Below are positions 32,814 to 40,231 of a stretch of 40,231 bases of DNA, one piece after another (within the stretch, counting starts at the first letter, position 1; every line of letters begins with the position of its first letter). The position numbers and the translations under genes were made by a program. A model generated the notes under the pieces. The model had not been told where the DNA came from. It searched no databases and saw nothing but the letters and a program-made list of their open reading frames with translations. The DNA comes from Bacteroidales bacterium. Lineage in GTDB: Bacteria; Bacteroidota; Bacteroidia; Bacteroidales; UBA932. The stretch spans positions 1 to 40,231 of the forward strand of contig JAFTDJ010000057.1 of the NCBI GenBank assembly GCA_017454265.1. Direction: 5' to 3'.

Positions 32814-34040
32814 ATGAGACTATACACACTCACCTCCGATTTGCACGGCGAACTTGCCCACAGCGCTCACAATGAGCAGTTTATAAAGGACATCGAGGAA
32901 TCTTTGGGCGAAAACTTCGACTATCGCGAGAACGATTTTTCCGACTACGGTGCTGCAGGCGACATCATTTATGTACGTACCGGCGGTACCGAGGGAATTT
33001 TCCGACAGGTTTTCAAGGGACACGAGGGGGCACGCGTGCGCCTGCTTACCAGCGGTCAGAGCAATTCCCTTGCCGCTTCCATGGAAATCCTGAGCTGGCT
33101 GGGCCAGCAGGGGCTGGACGGTGAGATCATTCATGGTTCCATCAAGGAGATTGTGGGCGAACTGCAGCGCTATTATCCGTCCCGCCATGCGGCCGGGCCT
33201 TCGTTGGTGAAGCATTTCTCGGGCCGCAAGGCACTTGCCGGCAAGCGCTTCGGGGTCATAGGACAGCCCTCCGACTGGCTCATCAGCAGCGCTGTAGATT
33301 ATACCCGTGCCAAGTCGCTGCTGGGCGCCGAGCTGGTTGACATTCCGATTTCAGAGCTCATAGCGGCCGTATCCGAAGTAAGCACCGATGGTGCCCCTGA
33401 GTCCCTTAAGCCGCTGAACGAGCCGAAGTTCGGAAAACTTATATCGCAGGCCGACATGGACGGCTCGCTGCGGATTTACGCGGCGCTCAAGCAGATAATT
33501 GCAAAATACAAGCTGGACGGATTCACGCTGCGCTGCTTCGACCTCCTCACCGCACTTCACAACACCGGATGCCTCTCGCTGGCGCTGCTTAATTCCGAGG
33601 GTTATGTGGCCACCTGCGAGGGCGACATTCCTGCCATGCTCTCCATGGCCATAGTGCGCCAGAAATACGGAAAATCAGGTTTTCAGGCCAACCTGTCGCG
33701 TATTTCCGGCGGCAATTTCCTGTTCGCACACTGCACCGTGCCGCTGGATATGGTCTCCGACTACTGCTACGACACTCATTTCGAATCCGGCATAGGTGTT
33801 GCCCTTCACGGAGTCCTTCCGGTGGGGCCGGCTCGTCTGTTCAAGCTCGGTGCAGACCTGGAACACTGCTTGGACGAGAGGATTAACATTATAGACAACC
33901 CCTACGGCGAAAACCTTTGCCGCACCCAGATAGTGGTACGCAGCTGGGCAGACAGGGACAAGGAAGTGGGAAAGGAAGCCCTGCGTAACTATATGCTGAG
34001 GGAGCCTCTCGGCAACCACCACATCATTATTCCTCAGTAA
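32814..34040 (+). CDS. L-fucose/L-arabinose isomerase-like fold protein
   Basis: 408 residues, no signal peptide. The C-terminal half resembles the FucI/AraA-type fold: LDGFTLRCFDLL, the conserved ATCEGDIPAMLSMA segment, and GGNFLFAHCTVP. N-terminal half: YVRTGGTEG, LLTSGQSNSLAASMEIL, RFGVIGQPSDWLISS, all compatible with the Rossmann-like part of these isomerases. Related proteins of unknown activity are widespread in anaerobes, so isomerase activity is not assured. It has its own -7 box, overlaps the convergent rsmE gene by 14 bases at the 3' end and has no sugar genes beside it. Confidence 0.65.
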   Translation: MRLYTLTSDLHGELAHSAHNEQFIKDIEESLGENFDYRENDFSDYGAAGDIIYVRTGGTEGIFRQVFKGHEGARVRLLTSGQSNSLAASMEILSWLGQQGLDGEIIHGSIKEIVGELQRYYPSRHAAGPSLVKHFSGRKALAGKRFGVIGQPSDWLISSAVDYTRAKSLLGAELVDIPISELIAAVSEVSTDGAPESLKPLNEPKFGKLISQADMDGSLRIYAALKQIIAKYKLDGFTLRCFDLLTALHNTGCLSLALLNSEGYVATCEGDIPAMLSMAIVRQKYGKSGFQANLSRISGGNFLFAHCTVPLDMVSDYCYDTHFESGIGVALHGVLPVGPARLFKLGADLEHCLDERINIIDNPYGENLCRTQIVVRSWADRDKEVGKEALRNYMLREPLGNHHIIIPQ

Positions 34041-34752
34041 AGAACTCCGAATATACCATTGTCGCCGCAACTACGGCGGCTGTTTCCGTGCGCAGGCGGC
34101 TTGGGCCGAGTGTGACTGCTTTCCAGCCGCGGCTGAGTGCAAGTTGCGCTTCGGATGGAGAGAAGTCTCCCTCCGGGCCGACCAGAACCATAATGTTCGG
34201 GTTCTGGCAGGACAGCGGCTTCAGAAGAGATGGGATCGTGTACTTTTCTCCGTCGAAGCAATAGCAAATCATTTTCAATGCGTCTTCCGGTGCGCCAAGG
34301 ATGAAGTCGCGTACGCTCACCGGCTCCGCCACTTGGGGAATGGCGCCTTTGAGCGACTGCTTTGCCGCAGAACGAACCAGCCTCTCCAGCCTTTCGGTCT
34401 TGAGTACACGCCGCTCCGAGCGCTCCCCGATTACCGGGGCAATCACATCTACGCCTATTTCCGTAGCTTTTTCTGCAAACCACTCGTAGCGATCTGTGTT
34501 TTTGGTGGGACACACCGCCATCGTAAGCTTGTATGGATGGGCGCCGAATCCCTTCTCGCACGTCTCGATGTGAGCGGTGGCGCCTTTGGGGTCTGCATCC
34601 GTCAGCGAGCAGCGCATAAGCGTCCCGCGGCCGTCGATCACCAGTATTTCGTCTCCCTCGCGGTGCCTCAGCACCCTCACGCAATGGCCGGATTCTTCCG
34701 AATCGAGTCGGACGATATCGCCTTCAATGTCGAAACTGTAGAAAATTTCCAT
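34027..34752 (-). CDS. rsmE: 16S rRNA (uracil-1498-N3)-methyltransferase RsmE
   Basis: 241 residues, normal for the family. N-terminal PUA-like domain (HCVRVLRHREGDEILVIDGRG), then the SPOUT knot domain with KATEIGVDVIAPV, SERR, AAKQS, VLVGPEGDFSPSEAQLA and the signature LGPSRLRTETA. It methylates U1498 of 16S rRNA using SAM. Its start is 40 bases from the divergent SH3-NlpC gene; its end overlaps the convergent isomerase-like gene by 14 bases. Confidence 0.95.
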   Translation of the reverse strand: MEIFYSFDIEGDIVRLDSEESGHCVRVLRHREGDEILVIDGRGTLMRCSLTDADPKGATAHIETCEKGFGAHPYKLTMAVCPTKNTDRYEWFAEKATEIGVDVIAPVIGERSERRVLKTERLERLVRSAAKQSLKGAIPQVAEPVSVRDFILGAPEDALKMICYCFDGEKYTIPSLLKPLSCQNPNIMVLVGPEGDFSPSEAQLALSRGWKAVTLGPSRLRTETAAVVAATMVYSEFFTEE

Positions 34753-34760
34753 ACAGTCTG

Positions 34761-34768
34761 CAAATATG
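34761..34768 (-). promoter_or_regulatory. -7 box of rsmE
   Basis: Minus strand CATATTTG, one mismatch to TAnnTTTG, ending eight bases before the rsmE ATG at 34752. It lies back to back with the plus-strand -7 box at 34780-34787. Confidence 0.45.
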
Positions 34769-34779
34769 GGAAAGTTTTA

Positions 34780-34787
34780 TAAATTTG
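34780..34787 (+). promoter_or_regulatory. Promoter that fixes the start of the SH3-NlpC gene
   Basis: TAAATTTG matches TAnnTTTG exactly, with TCTG at 34757-34760 (19-base spacing) as a possible -33 element. It lies downstream of the in-frame ATG at 34766 and five bases upstream of the ATG at 34793, so the latter must be the start if this is the only promoter. Confidence 0.65.
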
Positions 34788-34792
34788 CAATT

Positions 34793-35713
34793 ATGATATT
34801 GTCAACAATTCTCTCCTGGGCCGTTGTGACCCTTTCTTCAAGTTTCATGCGCTCCGCGCCGGATTATGAGGCCCCCCTGGACAACCAGATGCTTATGGGA
34901 GCTCTCGTTGAAACCCTTGATACAGACCGTTACTGGGTTAAGGTCAAGGCGGAAGACTATACCGGATGGGTTACCGATCTTGGGCTCAAAGTGCTGAGCG
35001 ACAGCGAAAAGGATGCTTATCTGAAAGCCCGCAAGTGGATATGTGTCACAGATTATACCCGTGTTCGGGAAAAACCGTCCGAGCGGGCGGGTGTGCTCTC
35101 AGACCTCACCATGGGCGACCTGCTCAGGCAGACCGGTGTCGAGGAAGGCGGATGGACACAGGTGCTCCTGCCGGACGGTCGCTGCGGATGGGTCCTGTCG
35201 TACGAATTGATGGATTTCCGCCTTTGGGCGGAAAGTCGCAGCGGAGCGGCCCTTGGTGCCGGTTCCGATGAAACGGAGCGTTCTTTCTGCGCCCGTGAGA
35301 TATGCGACCTGGCCTGCAGTTTCGCCGGCGTTCCCTATATGTGGGGCGGCAACTCGGTGAAGCACTTCGACTGCAGCGGATTGGTTAAATTCTGCTATTT
35401 CATGAACGGAATCTTGCTGCCGCGCAACGGCAGCCAGCAGGCCAAATGCGGCACTCCGGTTACTGACGGGAAGTACAAGCCGGGCGACCTGCTTTTTTTC
35501 GGTTCTCGCAAGCCTTTGAAAATCACTCATGTGGCTATATACATCGGGGAGGGGCGCATAGTGCACTCTTCTCACGCGGTGCGTATAATGAGCCTGGATG
35601 AGTATGCACGGGACGTGGTTGCAGCAACCCGAATCCTCACAGATATAGACAACGGGAAAGGTGCCCGTACCGTGCTCACCAGTCCGTATTACTTTGAGCA
35701 AGATGGCGAATAG
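34793..35713 (+). CDS. SH3-domain NlpC/P60 cell-wall endopeptidase
   Basis: 306 residues from the ATG at 34793, chosen because a consensus -7 box lies just before it; an ATG at 34766 is upstream of that box. A hydrophobic N-terminal export signal is followed by a degenerate SH3-like segment (VETLDTDRYWVKVKAEDYTGWV), an SH3b domain (DYTRVREKPSE, GWVLSYEL) and the NlpC/P60 peptidase (YMWGGNSVKHFDCSGLV with catalytic Cys, ITHVAIYIGEG with His, VHSSH). Such enzymes cut between D-Glu and the diamino acid of peptidoglycan stem peptides. The 3' end overlaps radA by 11 bases. Confidence 0.92.
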   Translation: MILSTILSWAVVTLSSSFMRSAPDYEAPLDNQMLMGALVETLDTDRYWVKVKAEDYTGWVTDLGLKVLSDSEKDAYLKARKWICVTDYTRVREKPSERAGVLSDLTMGDLLRQTGVEEGGWTQVLLPDGRCGWVLSYELMDFRLWAESRSGAALGAGSDETERSFCAREICDLACSFAGVPYMWGGNSVKHFDCSGLVKFCYFMNGILLPRNGSQQAKCGTPVTDGKYKPGDLLFFGSRKPLKITHVAIYIGEGRIVHSSHAVRIMSLDEYARDVVAATRILTDIDNGKGARTVLTSPYYFEQDGE

Positions 35714-37067
35714 GAGCAAAACTGTTTGGTACTGTACCAGTTGCGGCAACGAAAGTCCCAAATGGATGGGGCGATGCCCTGCGTGCGGCGAGTGGAACAC
35801 TATGGTGGAGGCGCCGGCCGGGGCGGGGAAGGGCGCTTCTCCGTCCAAGGCACGTACGGAAGATCGCCGGCCCCGCAGGCTGTCCGAGATAGATCATAGT
35901 TCGGAAGAGCGTATCAGTTTGGGAATGAAGGAATTGGACCGTCTGCTCGGAGGCGGTCTGGTACGCGGCTCCCTGGTACTGATAGGCGGCGAGCCAGGGA
36001 TAGGCAAGTCCACGCTGAGCCTGCAGATTCCGCTCGGCTGCCCGCAGCTGCGTACGCTGTACGTTACGGGAGAGGAAAGTGAGAAGCAGGTAAAGATGCG
36101 CGCCGAACGCTTGTCCGGCGGCTCCGGGCCGGACTGTCTGATTTTTTGCGAAACCCGCATAGAAGAGGTTTTGGATCAGGCACGCGCCATTCAGCCGGAC
36201 CTCATGATTGTGGACTCCGTGCAGACTATGTATACCGACTCCGTGGAGTCCGCACCAGGCTCCGTGAGCCAGATAAAGGAAGTGGCGGCCTCGCTGCTCC
36301 GTTACTCCAAGGAAAGCGGAGTGCCGGTTTTCCTCATCGGCCATATCACCAAGGACGGCTACATTGCAGGCCCGAAGATTCTGGAACATATAGTTGACGT
36401 GGTGCTACAGTTCGAGGGCGAGAACCGCGGCTCGTACCGCATCCTTCGCAGCATAAAGAACCGTTTCGGCAGCACTGCCGAGCTGGCGGTGTTCGAGATG
36501 ACGGGGAAGGGCCTGCGGGAAGTTGAAAACCCCTCGGAGATGCTTATCCCCATGCACGAGGAGGGCCTGAGCGGGGCGGCGGTTTCGGTGATGCTGGACG
36601 GCACCCGTCCGCTGCTCATCGAGGTGCAGGCGCTGGTGTCTTCGGCGGCATACGGTACCGCGCAGCGTTCTGCGACGGGCTTCGACGTGAGACGCCTTAA
36701 CATGCTGCTGGCGGTGCTCGAGAAGCGTGCCGGCTTTCACTTGAGCGCCAAGGACGTGTTCCTGAACATGGCCGGCGGGCTTAAGGTAAGCGACCCTGCC
36801 TGCGACCTTGCGGTGATTGCCGCTGTGCTTTCCAGCAACTTCGATTATGCCCTTCCAGGCGACAGCTGCTTCGCCGGAGAAGTGGGCTTGAGCGGGGAAA
36901 TCCGCCCCGTAGGGCAGACCGACCGCCGCATAGGTGAGGCTGCCCGCCGGGGCTTCAAACGTATCTATGTCAGCGCCTACAGCGCACTGGACGCACCGGT
37001 TCCTTCCGGCATTCGCGTGGTGAAGGTCTCCGACGTCCCGGAACTTGTAAAATCTTTATTCAAATAA
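35703..37067 (+). CDS. radA: DNA repair protein RadA
   Basis: 454 residues from the ATG at 35703, which gives the standard RadA start MANRSKTVWYC; the upstream in-frame ATG lies deep in the previous gene. Zinc finger C11-x2-C14...C25-x2-C28, Walker A GGEPGIGKST (95-104), the RadA-specific KNRFGSTAE motif, and a Lon-protease-like C-terminal domain (LNMLLAVLEKRAGFHL, DVFLNMAGGLKV, GEVGLSGEIRPV). RadA is a RecA-like helicase that helps branch migration in recombinational repair. It overlaps the NlpC gene by 11 bases. Confidence 0.96.
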   Translation: MANRSKTVWYCTSCGNESPKWMGRCPACGEWNTMVEAPAGAGKGASPSKARTEDRRPRRLSEIDHSSEERISLGMKELDRLLGGGLVRGSLVLIGGEPGIGKSTLSLQIPLGCPQLRTLYVTGEESEKQVKMRAERLSGGSGPDCLIFCETRIEEVLDQARAIQPDLMIVDSVQTMYTDSVESAPGSVSQIKEVAASLLRYSKESGVPVFLIGHITKDGYIAGPKILEHIVDVVLQFEGENRGSYRILRSIKNRFGSTAELAVFEMTGKGLREVENPSEMLIPMHEEGLSGAAVSVMLDGTRPLLIEVQALVSSAAYGTAQRSATGFDVRRLNMLLAVLEKRAGFHLSAKDVFLNMAGGLKVSDPACDLAVIAAVLSSNFDYALPGDSCFAGEVGLSGEIRPVGQTDRRIGEAARRGFKRIYVSAYSALDAPVPSGIRVVKVSDVPELVKSLFK

Positions 37068-37106
37068 CAGTATGGGAACTATTATAATATTAACACATAA
37101 CCGCAT

Positions 37107-37724
37107 ATGAAAAAGAAACTTTCCAGCCGCCTGGGCGATATCAGCAAAATAATGAACCGGGCCGCTTTTGCCGACGTTGACAGCCAGATCGTGAAGTACA
37201 AGTATGGGTCCGATGCGTTTATGCGCATTCTTGAGAGCCGCTATTCCTGCCACGCATTTACAAACGCCCACGTATCTGATTCCAAACTTAAAATGATACT
37301 CGAGGCGGGCCGTATGGCACCTTCTGCAATGAATCTCCAGCCTACGCGCGTGTGGGTGATCAAGAGCGAGGAAGCGCTTGCCCGCTTACGTGACGTACAT
37401 CCTTGCTACGGCGCGCCTGTAGTGCTGGTGGTAGGTTGCCGCAACGAGGAAGCCTGGACGCGCGAGAGCGACGGGGTAAATGCTGCAAAGACAGATGCCG
37501 CCATAGTGCTCGCCCACCTTATGCTCACCGCCACGGATGCCGGACTTGCGAATATGTGGATATGGGATTTTGACCCCGGTAAGATTCGCGAAGCCTTCCC
37601 GGAAATGAAGAATCACGGTATCTACGGCCTTCTTGCAATCGGCCACCCGGCAGCCCACGGCGGCAAGCCCACCGAACTGCATACTTCCCGCAAGTCACTG
37701 GAAGAGATGGTAGTTACGCTGTAG
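37107..37724 (+). CDS. Nitroreductase-family flavoprotein
   Basis: 205 residues. After an N-terminal extension of about 35 residues the nitroreductase fold begins: ILESRYSCHAFTN, AGRMAPSAMNLQPTRVWVI (FMN-binding), DAAIVLAHLMLTATDAGLANMWIW and GLLAIGHPA. Members bind FMN and reduce nitro compounds, quinones or flavins with NAD(P)H; the physiological substrate is not visible. It lies 39 bases after radA and is convergent with the cysteine synthase gene. Confidence 0.87.
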   Translation: MKKKLSSRLGDISKIMNRAAFADVDSQIVKYKYGSDAFMRILESRYSCHAFTNAHVSDSKLKMILEAGRMAPSAMNLQPTRVWVIKSEEALARLRDVHPCYGAPVVLVVGCRNEEAWTRESDGVNAAKTDAAIVLAHLMLTATDAGLANMWIWDFDPGKIREAFPEMKNHGIYGLLAIGHPAAHGGKPTELHTSRKSLEEMVVTL

Positions 37725-37728
37725 GGAG

Positions 37729-37786
37729 GGGCCTCAGAACTTCTACCGGAGGCCCGGCCCGCTGCCTGCAAGCTTGCTCTGCAGGC
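37729..37786. terminator. Two hairpins between convergent nitroreductase and cysteine synthase genes
   Basis: GGGCCTC/GAGGCCC (37729-37755, 13-base loop) and GCCTGCA/TGCAGGC (37764-37786, 9-base loop) fill most of the 67-bp gap between two converging genes. Neither has a T-run, but both could block or stabilise transcripts from either side. Confidence 0.45.
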
Positions 37787-37791
37787 GGATG

Positions 37792-38697
37792 TTACCGTCC
37801 AGGCTCGAATAACGCCGTAGAGATATACTTTTCTCCGCGGTCGGGGAAAATGACCACGATATTTCCCTTGTCTATGCGCCGGGCGACACGCTGGGCGGCC
37901 ACCATGGCGGCGCCGCTGCTCATTCCTACGAAAATACCCTCGTTCCGGATAATCTGACGGGCCATCTTGAAGGCGTCCTCGGTTTCAATCATCTCCTGGA
38001 TGTCGATGAGGGCTGGATTGTAGATGGCAGGCACAATGGCTTCCTCCAGGTTTTTGAGCCCCTGGATGTAGTGCCCGCGGGTGGGCTGTGCGCAGACTAC
38101 CTTTATATCGGGATTGCTGGTTTTCAGGTATTTGGCCAGCCCCATGAGGGTGCCGGAGGTCCCGATGGCGCTCACAATGTAATCTACTTTTCCCATCGTT
38201 TGCTGCAGGATTTCCGAAGCCGTGGAGAAAAAATGCGCCATATAGTTGCCTTCGTTGGAGAATTGGTCTGGCATATAGTACTTATCGGGCTCCGAGGCTA
38301 CCAGCGCCCGGGCCCGCCGGATGGCTCCGTCCGTGCCTTCGCCGGCCGGGGTCAGGACCACATCGGCTCCGTAGGCCGCCAAAATTTTCCGGCGTTCGGC
38401 CGAGACTGCCTCGCTCATGAAGATACGAACACTGTAGCCTTTGACGGCACCGATCATGGCCAGGCTGATTCCCATATTGCCCGATGACGCTTCCACTATG
38501 GTTTTCCCGGGGATGAGTTTTCCGCTGGCCTCCGCCAGTTCGATCATCCTCAGCGCCGGCCTGTCCTTGATGCTGCCCGAGGGGTTGGTCCCCTCCAGTT
38601 TGGCATAGACGTTTACCTGGTCTCCCTTGGAAAAGCTTCTAAGTTTTACAAGCGGAGTATTACCTATCGTCTCCAGTATGTTCTGCGCTATCATCAT
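37792..38697 (-). CDS. Cysteine synthase (O-acetylserine sulfhydrylase)
   Basis: 301 residues, a fold-type II PLP enzyme. PLP lysine K44 in NPSGSIKDRPA, the substrate loop EASSGNMGI, the phosphate-binding GTSGTLMG, and a late FPDRGEKYIST segment. It makes L-cysteine from O-acetylserine and sulfide. It resembles CysM/CysK-type enzymes; I cannot separate the two with certainty, so no symbol is given. It has its own promoter at 38744-38774. Confidence 0.92.
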   Translation of the reverse strand: MMIAQNILETIGNTPLVKLRSFSKGDQVNVYAKLEGTNPSGSIKDRPALRMIELAEASGKLIPGKTIVEASSGNMGISLAMIGAVKGYSVRIFMSEAVSAERRKILAAYGADVVLTPAGEGTDGAIRRARALVASEPDKYYMPDQFSNEGNYMAHFFSTASEILQQTMGKVDYIVSAIGTSGTLMGLAKYLKTSNPDIKVVCAQPTRGHYIQGLKNLEEAIVPAIYNPALIDIQEMIETEDAFKMARQIIRNEGIFVGMSSGAAMVAAQRVARRIDKGNIVVIFPDRGEKYISTALFEPGR

Positions 38698-38743
38698 CTT
38701 TTCTATTATTATTCCAAATCTGGCAAGACCTCAAAAATTCCTG

Positions 38744-38774
38744 CAAAGTTAATCCAAAAGCATATCGATTGCAA
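38744..38774 (-). promoter_or_regulatory. Promoter of the cysteine synthase gene
   Basis: Minus strand TTG (38772-38774), 20 bases, TAACTTTG (38744-38751), a good Bacteroidota promoter. It would start transcription near 38738, about 40 bases before the ATG at 38697. Confidence 0.65.
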
Positions 38775-38795
38775 GTGTTGACGGAATATCTTTCT

Positions 38796-38828
38796 TTTGG
38801 TTTATTTTCTGAACTTTTTATATATTTG
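38796..38828 (+). promoter_or_regulatory. Promoter of the Ig-repeat lipoprotein gene
   Basis: TTTG (38796-38799), 21 bases, TATATTTG (38821-38828), a full match to the Bacteroidota promoter pattern, 36 bases before the ATG at 38865. It diverges from the cysteine synthase promoter within the same 167-bp gap. Confidence 0.75.
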
Positions 38829-38864
38829 TAAAGTTTAAAATATAAACCTTGTTGCATTGGCACT

Positions 38865-40231
38865 ATGAGTTTCAGAAAGCTTTTCTTTGTACCTTTTGTG
38901 CTGTTTGCCGCCCTTCTTGCCGGATGCAAGGAGGAGGACAACGGAACCAACCGGATTGTGGCTACCAATTCCCCCCAGACTATAAACGAGCAGGGAATAG
39001 CCTCACTTACGTTCAACGTAGTATGGCAGTGGAAAATGAGCGGGAATCTTCCGGCATCCGGAATGACGGTCAACTTCAAGACCACCAACGGCTCCTGCAC
39101 TTCCAGCGCCGTTACCGATTCCCAGGGGAATGTCACCTGCGTGTTCACGGCAAACGACCCTTATACGTTTGACGGGGCCACCGTAACCGCCTCGATGAAA
39201 CACCTTCTCAATACAGGCGGCGTAGGCACGGAAGAGATGGGAGGCGTAATCACGGCAGAGGCTGTAGTGCTGCCGCTGCTGCGCCCGAGCAAGAGCAAAG
39301 TGAAGCCAAAAATAACCCGTGTGGGCGATCCTCCCGTAGTAGAAGATGGAAAGACCGTTTTCAGGGTGCGCCTTACCGAGTCGGAAGATGGCACCGTCTA
39401 TGATGTACCCCTGCCGGGACGTGAGATACGGTTCGAAACGGATCAGTCGAAGGGCAGTTGCACGGAAAAAGCCATCACCGACGAAAACGGCGAGGCGGGC
39501 TGCGAATACAAGTCCAACGATCCCGATAATTTCGAGGGTGCGGATGTCATTGCCAAGGCCAGCGTGAAGTACTCCGACGGCAGCGTGGACGTGGAAGAGA
39601 AGATTACCGTAGCCAAGCCGGATGAAATAACCTACCGGCTCACTCCGACGGAATCCCCCCAAAAAGCGCTGCGCCTTGGCAACGACTGCATTTTCCTGCT
39701 GGAGAAAGTTACCAATGGAAATGCTGCGCCTCTGGGCGGAGCGGCGGTCACCTTTACCGCGGAAAACGGCACCATAGCTGGCGGGTACGCGGAGGGCACC
39801 ACCACCGCCGACGGCCTTGTGAGAACCTATTTCACTACTGACGACATTATCAACTTCGAGGGTGGAAAAGTGCTCGCCAGCGCTACGGTGGAAGGAGAAC
39901 AGGTTCAGGGTACATTGGAAATCGAGCCGGCCGACGTTTATGTGAAACTCATATGGTCCTCGTCTGAAAACAGGCCCAGATATGAAGACGGGCAGGCGAG
40001 TTTTATGCTGGATATCAGTTTGATACTCAATGAAAAAGGGCAAGAAGTGGCCCTGTCGAACGGAGGCGGGGGCACGATTAAGGCGGATACGGACGGGAAC
40101 GGTGCCATCATCTCCATTAAAGATACCGGGCAATCGGGCGGCGCATCGCAGTCCGGTACCGGCGCCACCAGCCTGCAGTACGATTTCAAGTTGGGCTTGT
40201 TGGATATAGGTTACTCTATAGATAAACAGCA
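38865..40231 (+). CDS. Lipoprotein with repeated invasin-like (Big-1) Ig domains, cut by the window edge
   Basis: The frame is open from 38865 to the window end (at least 455 codons). It starts MSFRKLFFVPFVLFAALLAG and continues with Cys21, the lipobox Cys (LLAGC). At least three Ig-like repeats of about 90-110 residues follow, each with the Big-1 pattern of a buried strand (VNFKTTNG, IRFETDQSKG, VTFTAENG), then VTDSQGNVTC / ITDENGEAGC / TTADGLVRTYF and a domain end in FDGATVTAS / FEGADVIAKAS / FEGGKVLASATV. Big-1 domains build rod-like surface adhesins. Anchoring to the outer membrane and a role in attachment are inferred. The missing C-terminus may carry a binding domain. Confidence 0.85.
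   Translation, partial: MSFRKLFFVPFVLFAALLAGCKEEDNGTNRIVATNSPQTINEQGIASLTFNVVWQWKMSGNLPASGMTVNFKTTNGSCTSSAVTDSQGNVTCVFTANDPYTFDGATVTASMKHLLNTGGVGTEEMGGVITAEAVVLPLLRPSKSKVKPKITRVGDPPVVEDGKTVFRVRLTESEDGTVYDVPLPGREIRFETDQSKGSCTEKAITDENGEAGCEYKSNDPDNFEGADVIAKASVKYSDGSVDVEEKITVAKPDEITYRLTPTESPQKALRLGNDCIFLLEKVTNGNAAPLGGAAVTFTAENGTIAGGYAEGTTTADGLVRTYFTTDDIINFEGGKVLASATVEGEQVQGTLEIEPADVYVKLIWSSSENRPRYEDGQASFMLDISLILNEKGQEVALSNGGGGTIKADTDGNGAIISIKDTGQSGGASQSGTGATSLQYDFKLGLLDIGYSIDKQ

Noticed and set aside
37080-37092. TATAAT-like sequence before the nitroreductase gene
   Set aside because: It resembles a sigma-70 -10 element, but all other promoters here are of TAnnTTTG type and no matching upstream element is present; chance in AT-rich DNA is likely.

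Overview
The window is a piece of a Bacteroidota chromosome, most likely from Bacteroidales. It carries tandem SusC/SusD pairs, BACON and FISUMP lipoproteins and a XylR-like regulator, and its promoters follow the Bacteroidota TAnnTTTG (-7) pattern rather than the sigma-70 type. GC is high, close to 60 percent by eye across most genes. I see no rRNA, tRNA, CRISPR array, transposase or integrase.

The left two thirds (about 28.5 kb down to 2.5 kb, minus strand) is one long polysaccharide utilisation locus (PUL) of 14 genes with short gaps or overlaps. In order of transcription: a secreted histidine-type phosphatase; a XylR-like regulator with a sugar-binding domain and an AraC-type DNA-binding domain; a ROK sugar kinase; a 1197-residue protein joining a GH2 exo-beta-D-glucosaminidase-like enzyme to a complete alkaline phosphatase; a GH20 beta-N-acetylhexosaminidase; a GH18 lipoprotein; SusC/SusD pair 1; SusC/SusD pair 2; two BACON lipoproteins; a FISUMP lipoprotein; and a second GH18 lipoprotein. 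A terminator follows. Beyond it, on the same strand, a short unit encodes a 44-residue peptide and a second, AT-richer FISUMP lipoprotein. The inferred pathway is surface binding and endo-cleavage of a GlcNAc/GlcN polymer, SusCD import, periplasmic trimming by GH20 and GH2 with removal of phosphate by two phosphatases, and cytoplasmic phosphorylation by the ROK kinase. The two phosphatases, one fused to the glucosaminidase, suggest a phosphorylated amino-sugar glycan rather than plain chitin.

Three sites share the same promoter layout: two CGCAAWTTG-like half-sites in direct repeat exactly 21 bp apart, a 28-29 bp gap, then TAnnTTTG. They lie before the operon (28531-28557), before the ROK kinase (26029-26055) and before the 44-residue peptide/FISUMP unit (2428-2454). 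This is the expected geometry for an AraC/XylR-type activator, so they probably define the local regulon. The third site has a nine-G tract between operator and -7 box.

The right third (28.6-38.7 kb) is mainly housekeeping: a small membrane protein, mutL, a rhomboid protease, a TsaC/Sua5 protein, a YfcE-like phosphoesterase, a Cys-rich lipoprotein, a fucose-isomerase-like protein, rsmE (minus), an SH3-NlpC/P60 endopeptidase, radA, a nitroreductase and a cysteine synthase (minus). Several of these have a -7 box only 4-8 bases before the start codon, so their mRNAs may be nearly leaderless. The window ends inside a lipoprotein with repeated invasin-like Ig domains (38865 onward). Bases 1-354 hold no gene I can support.
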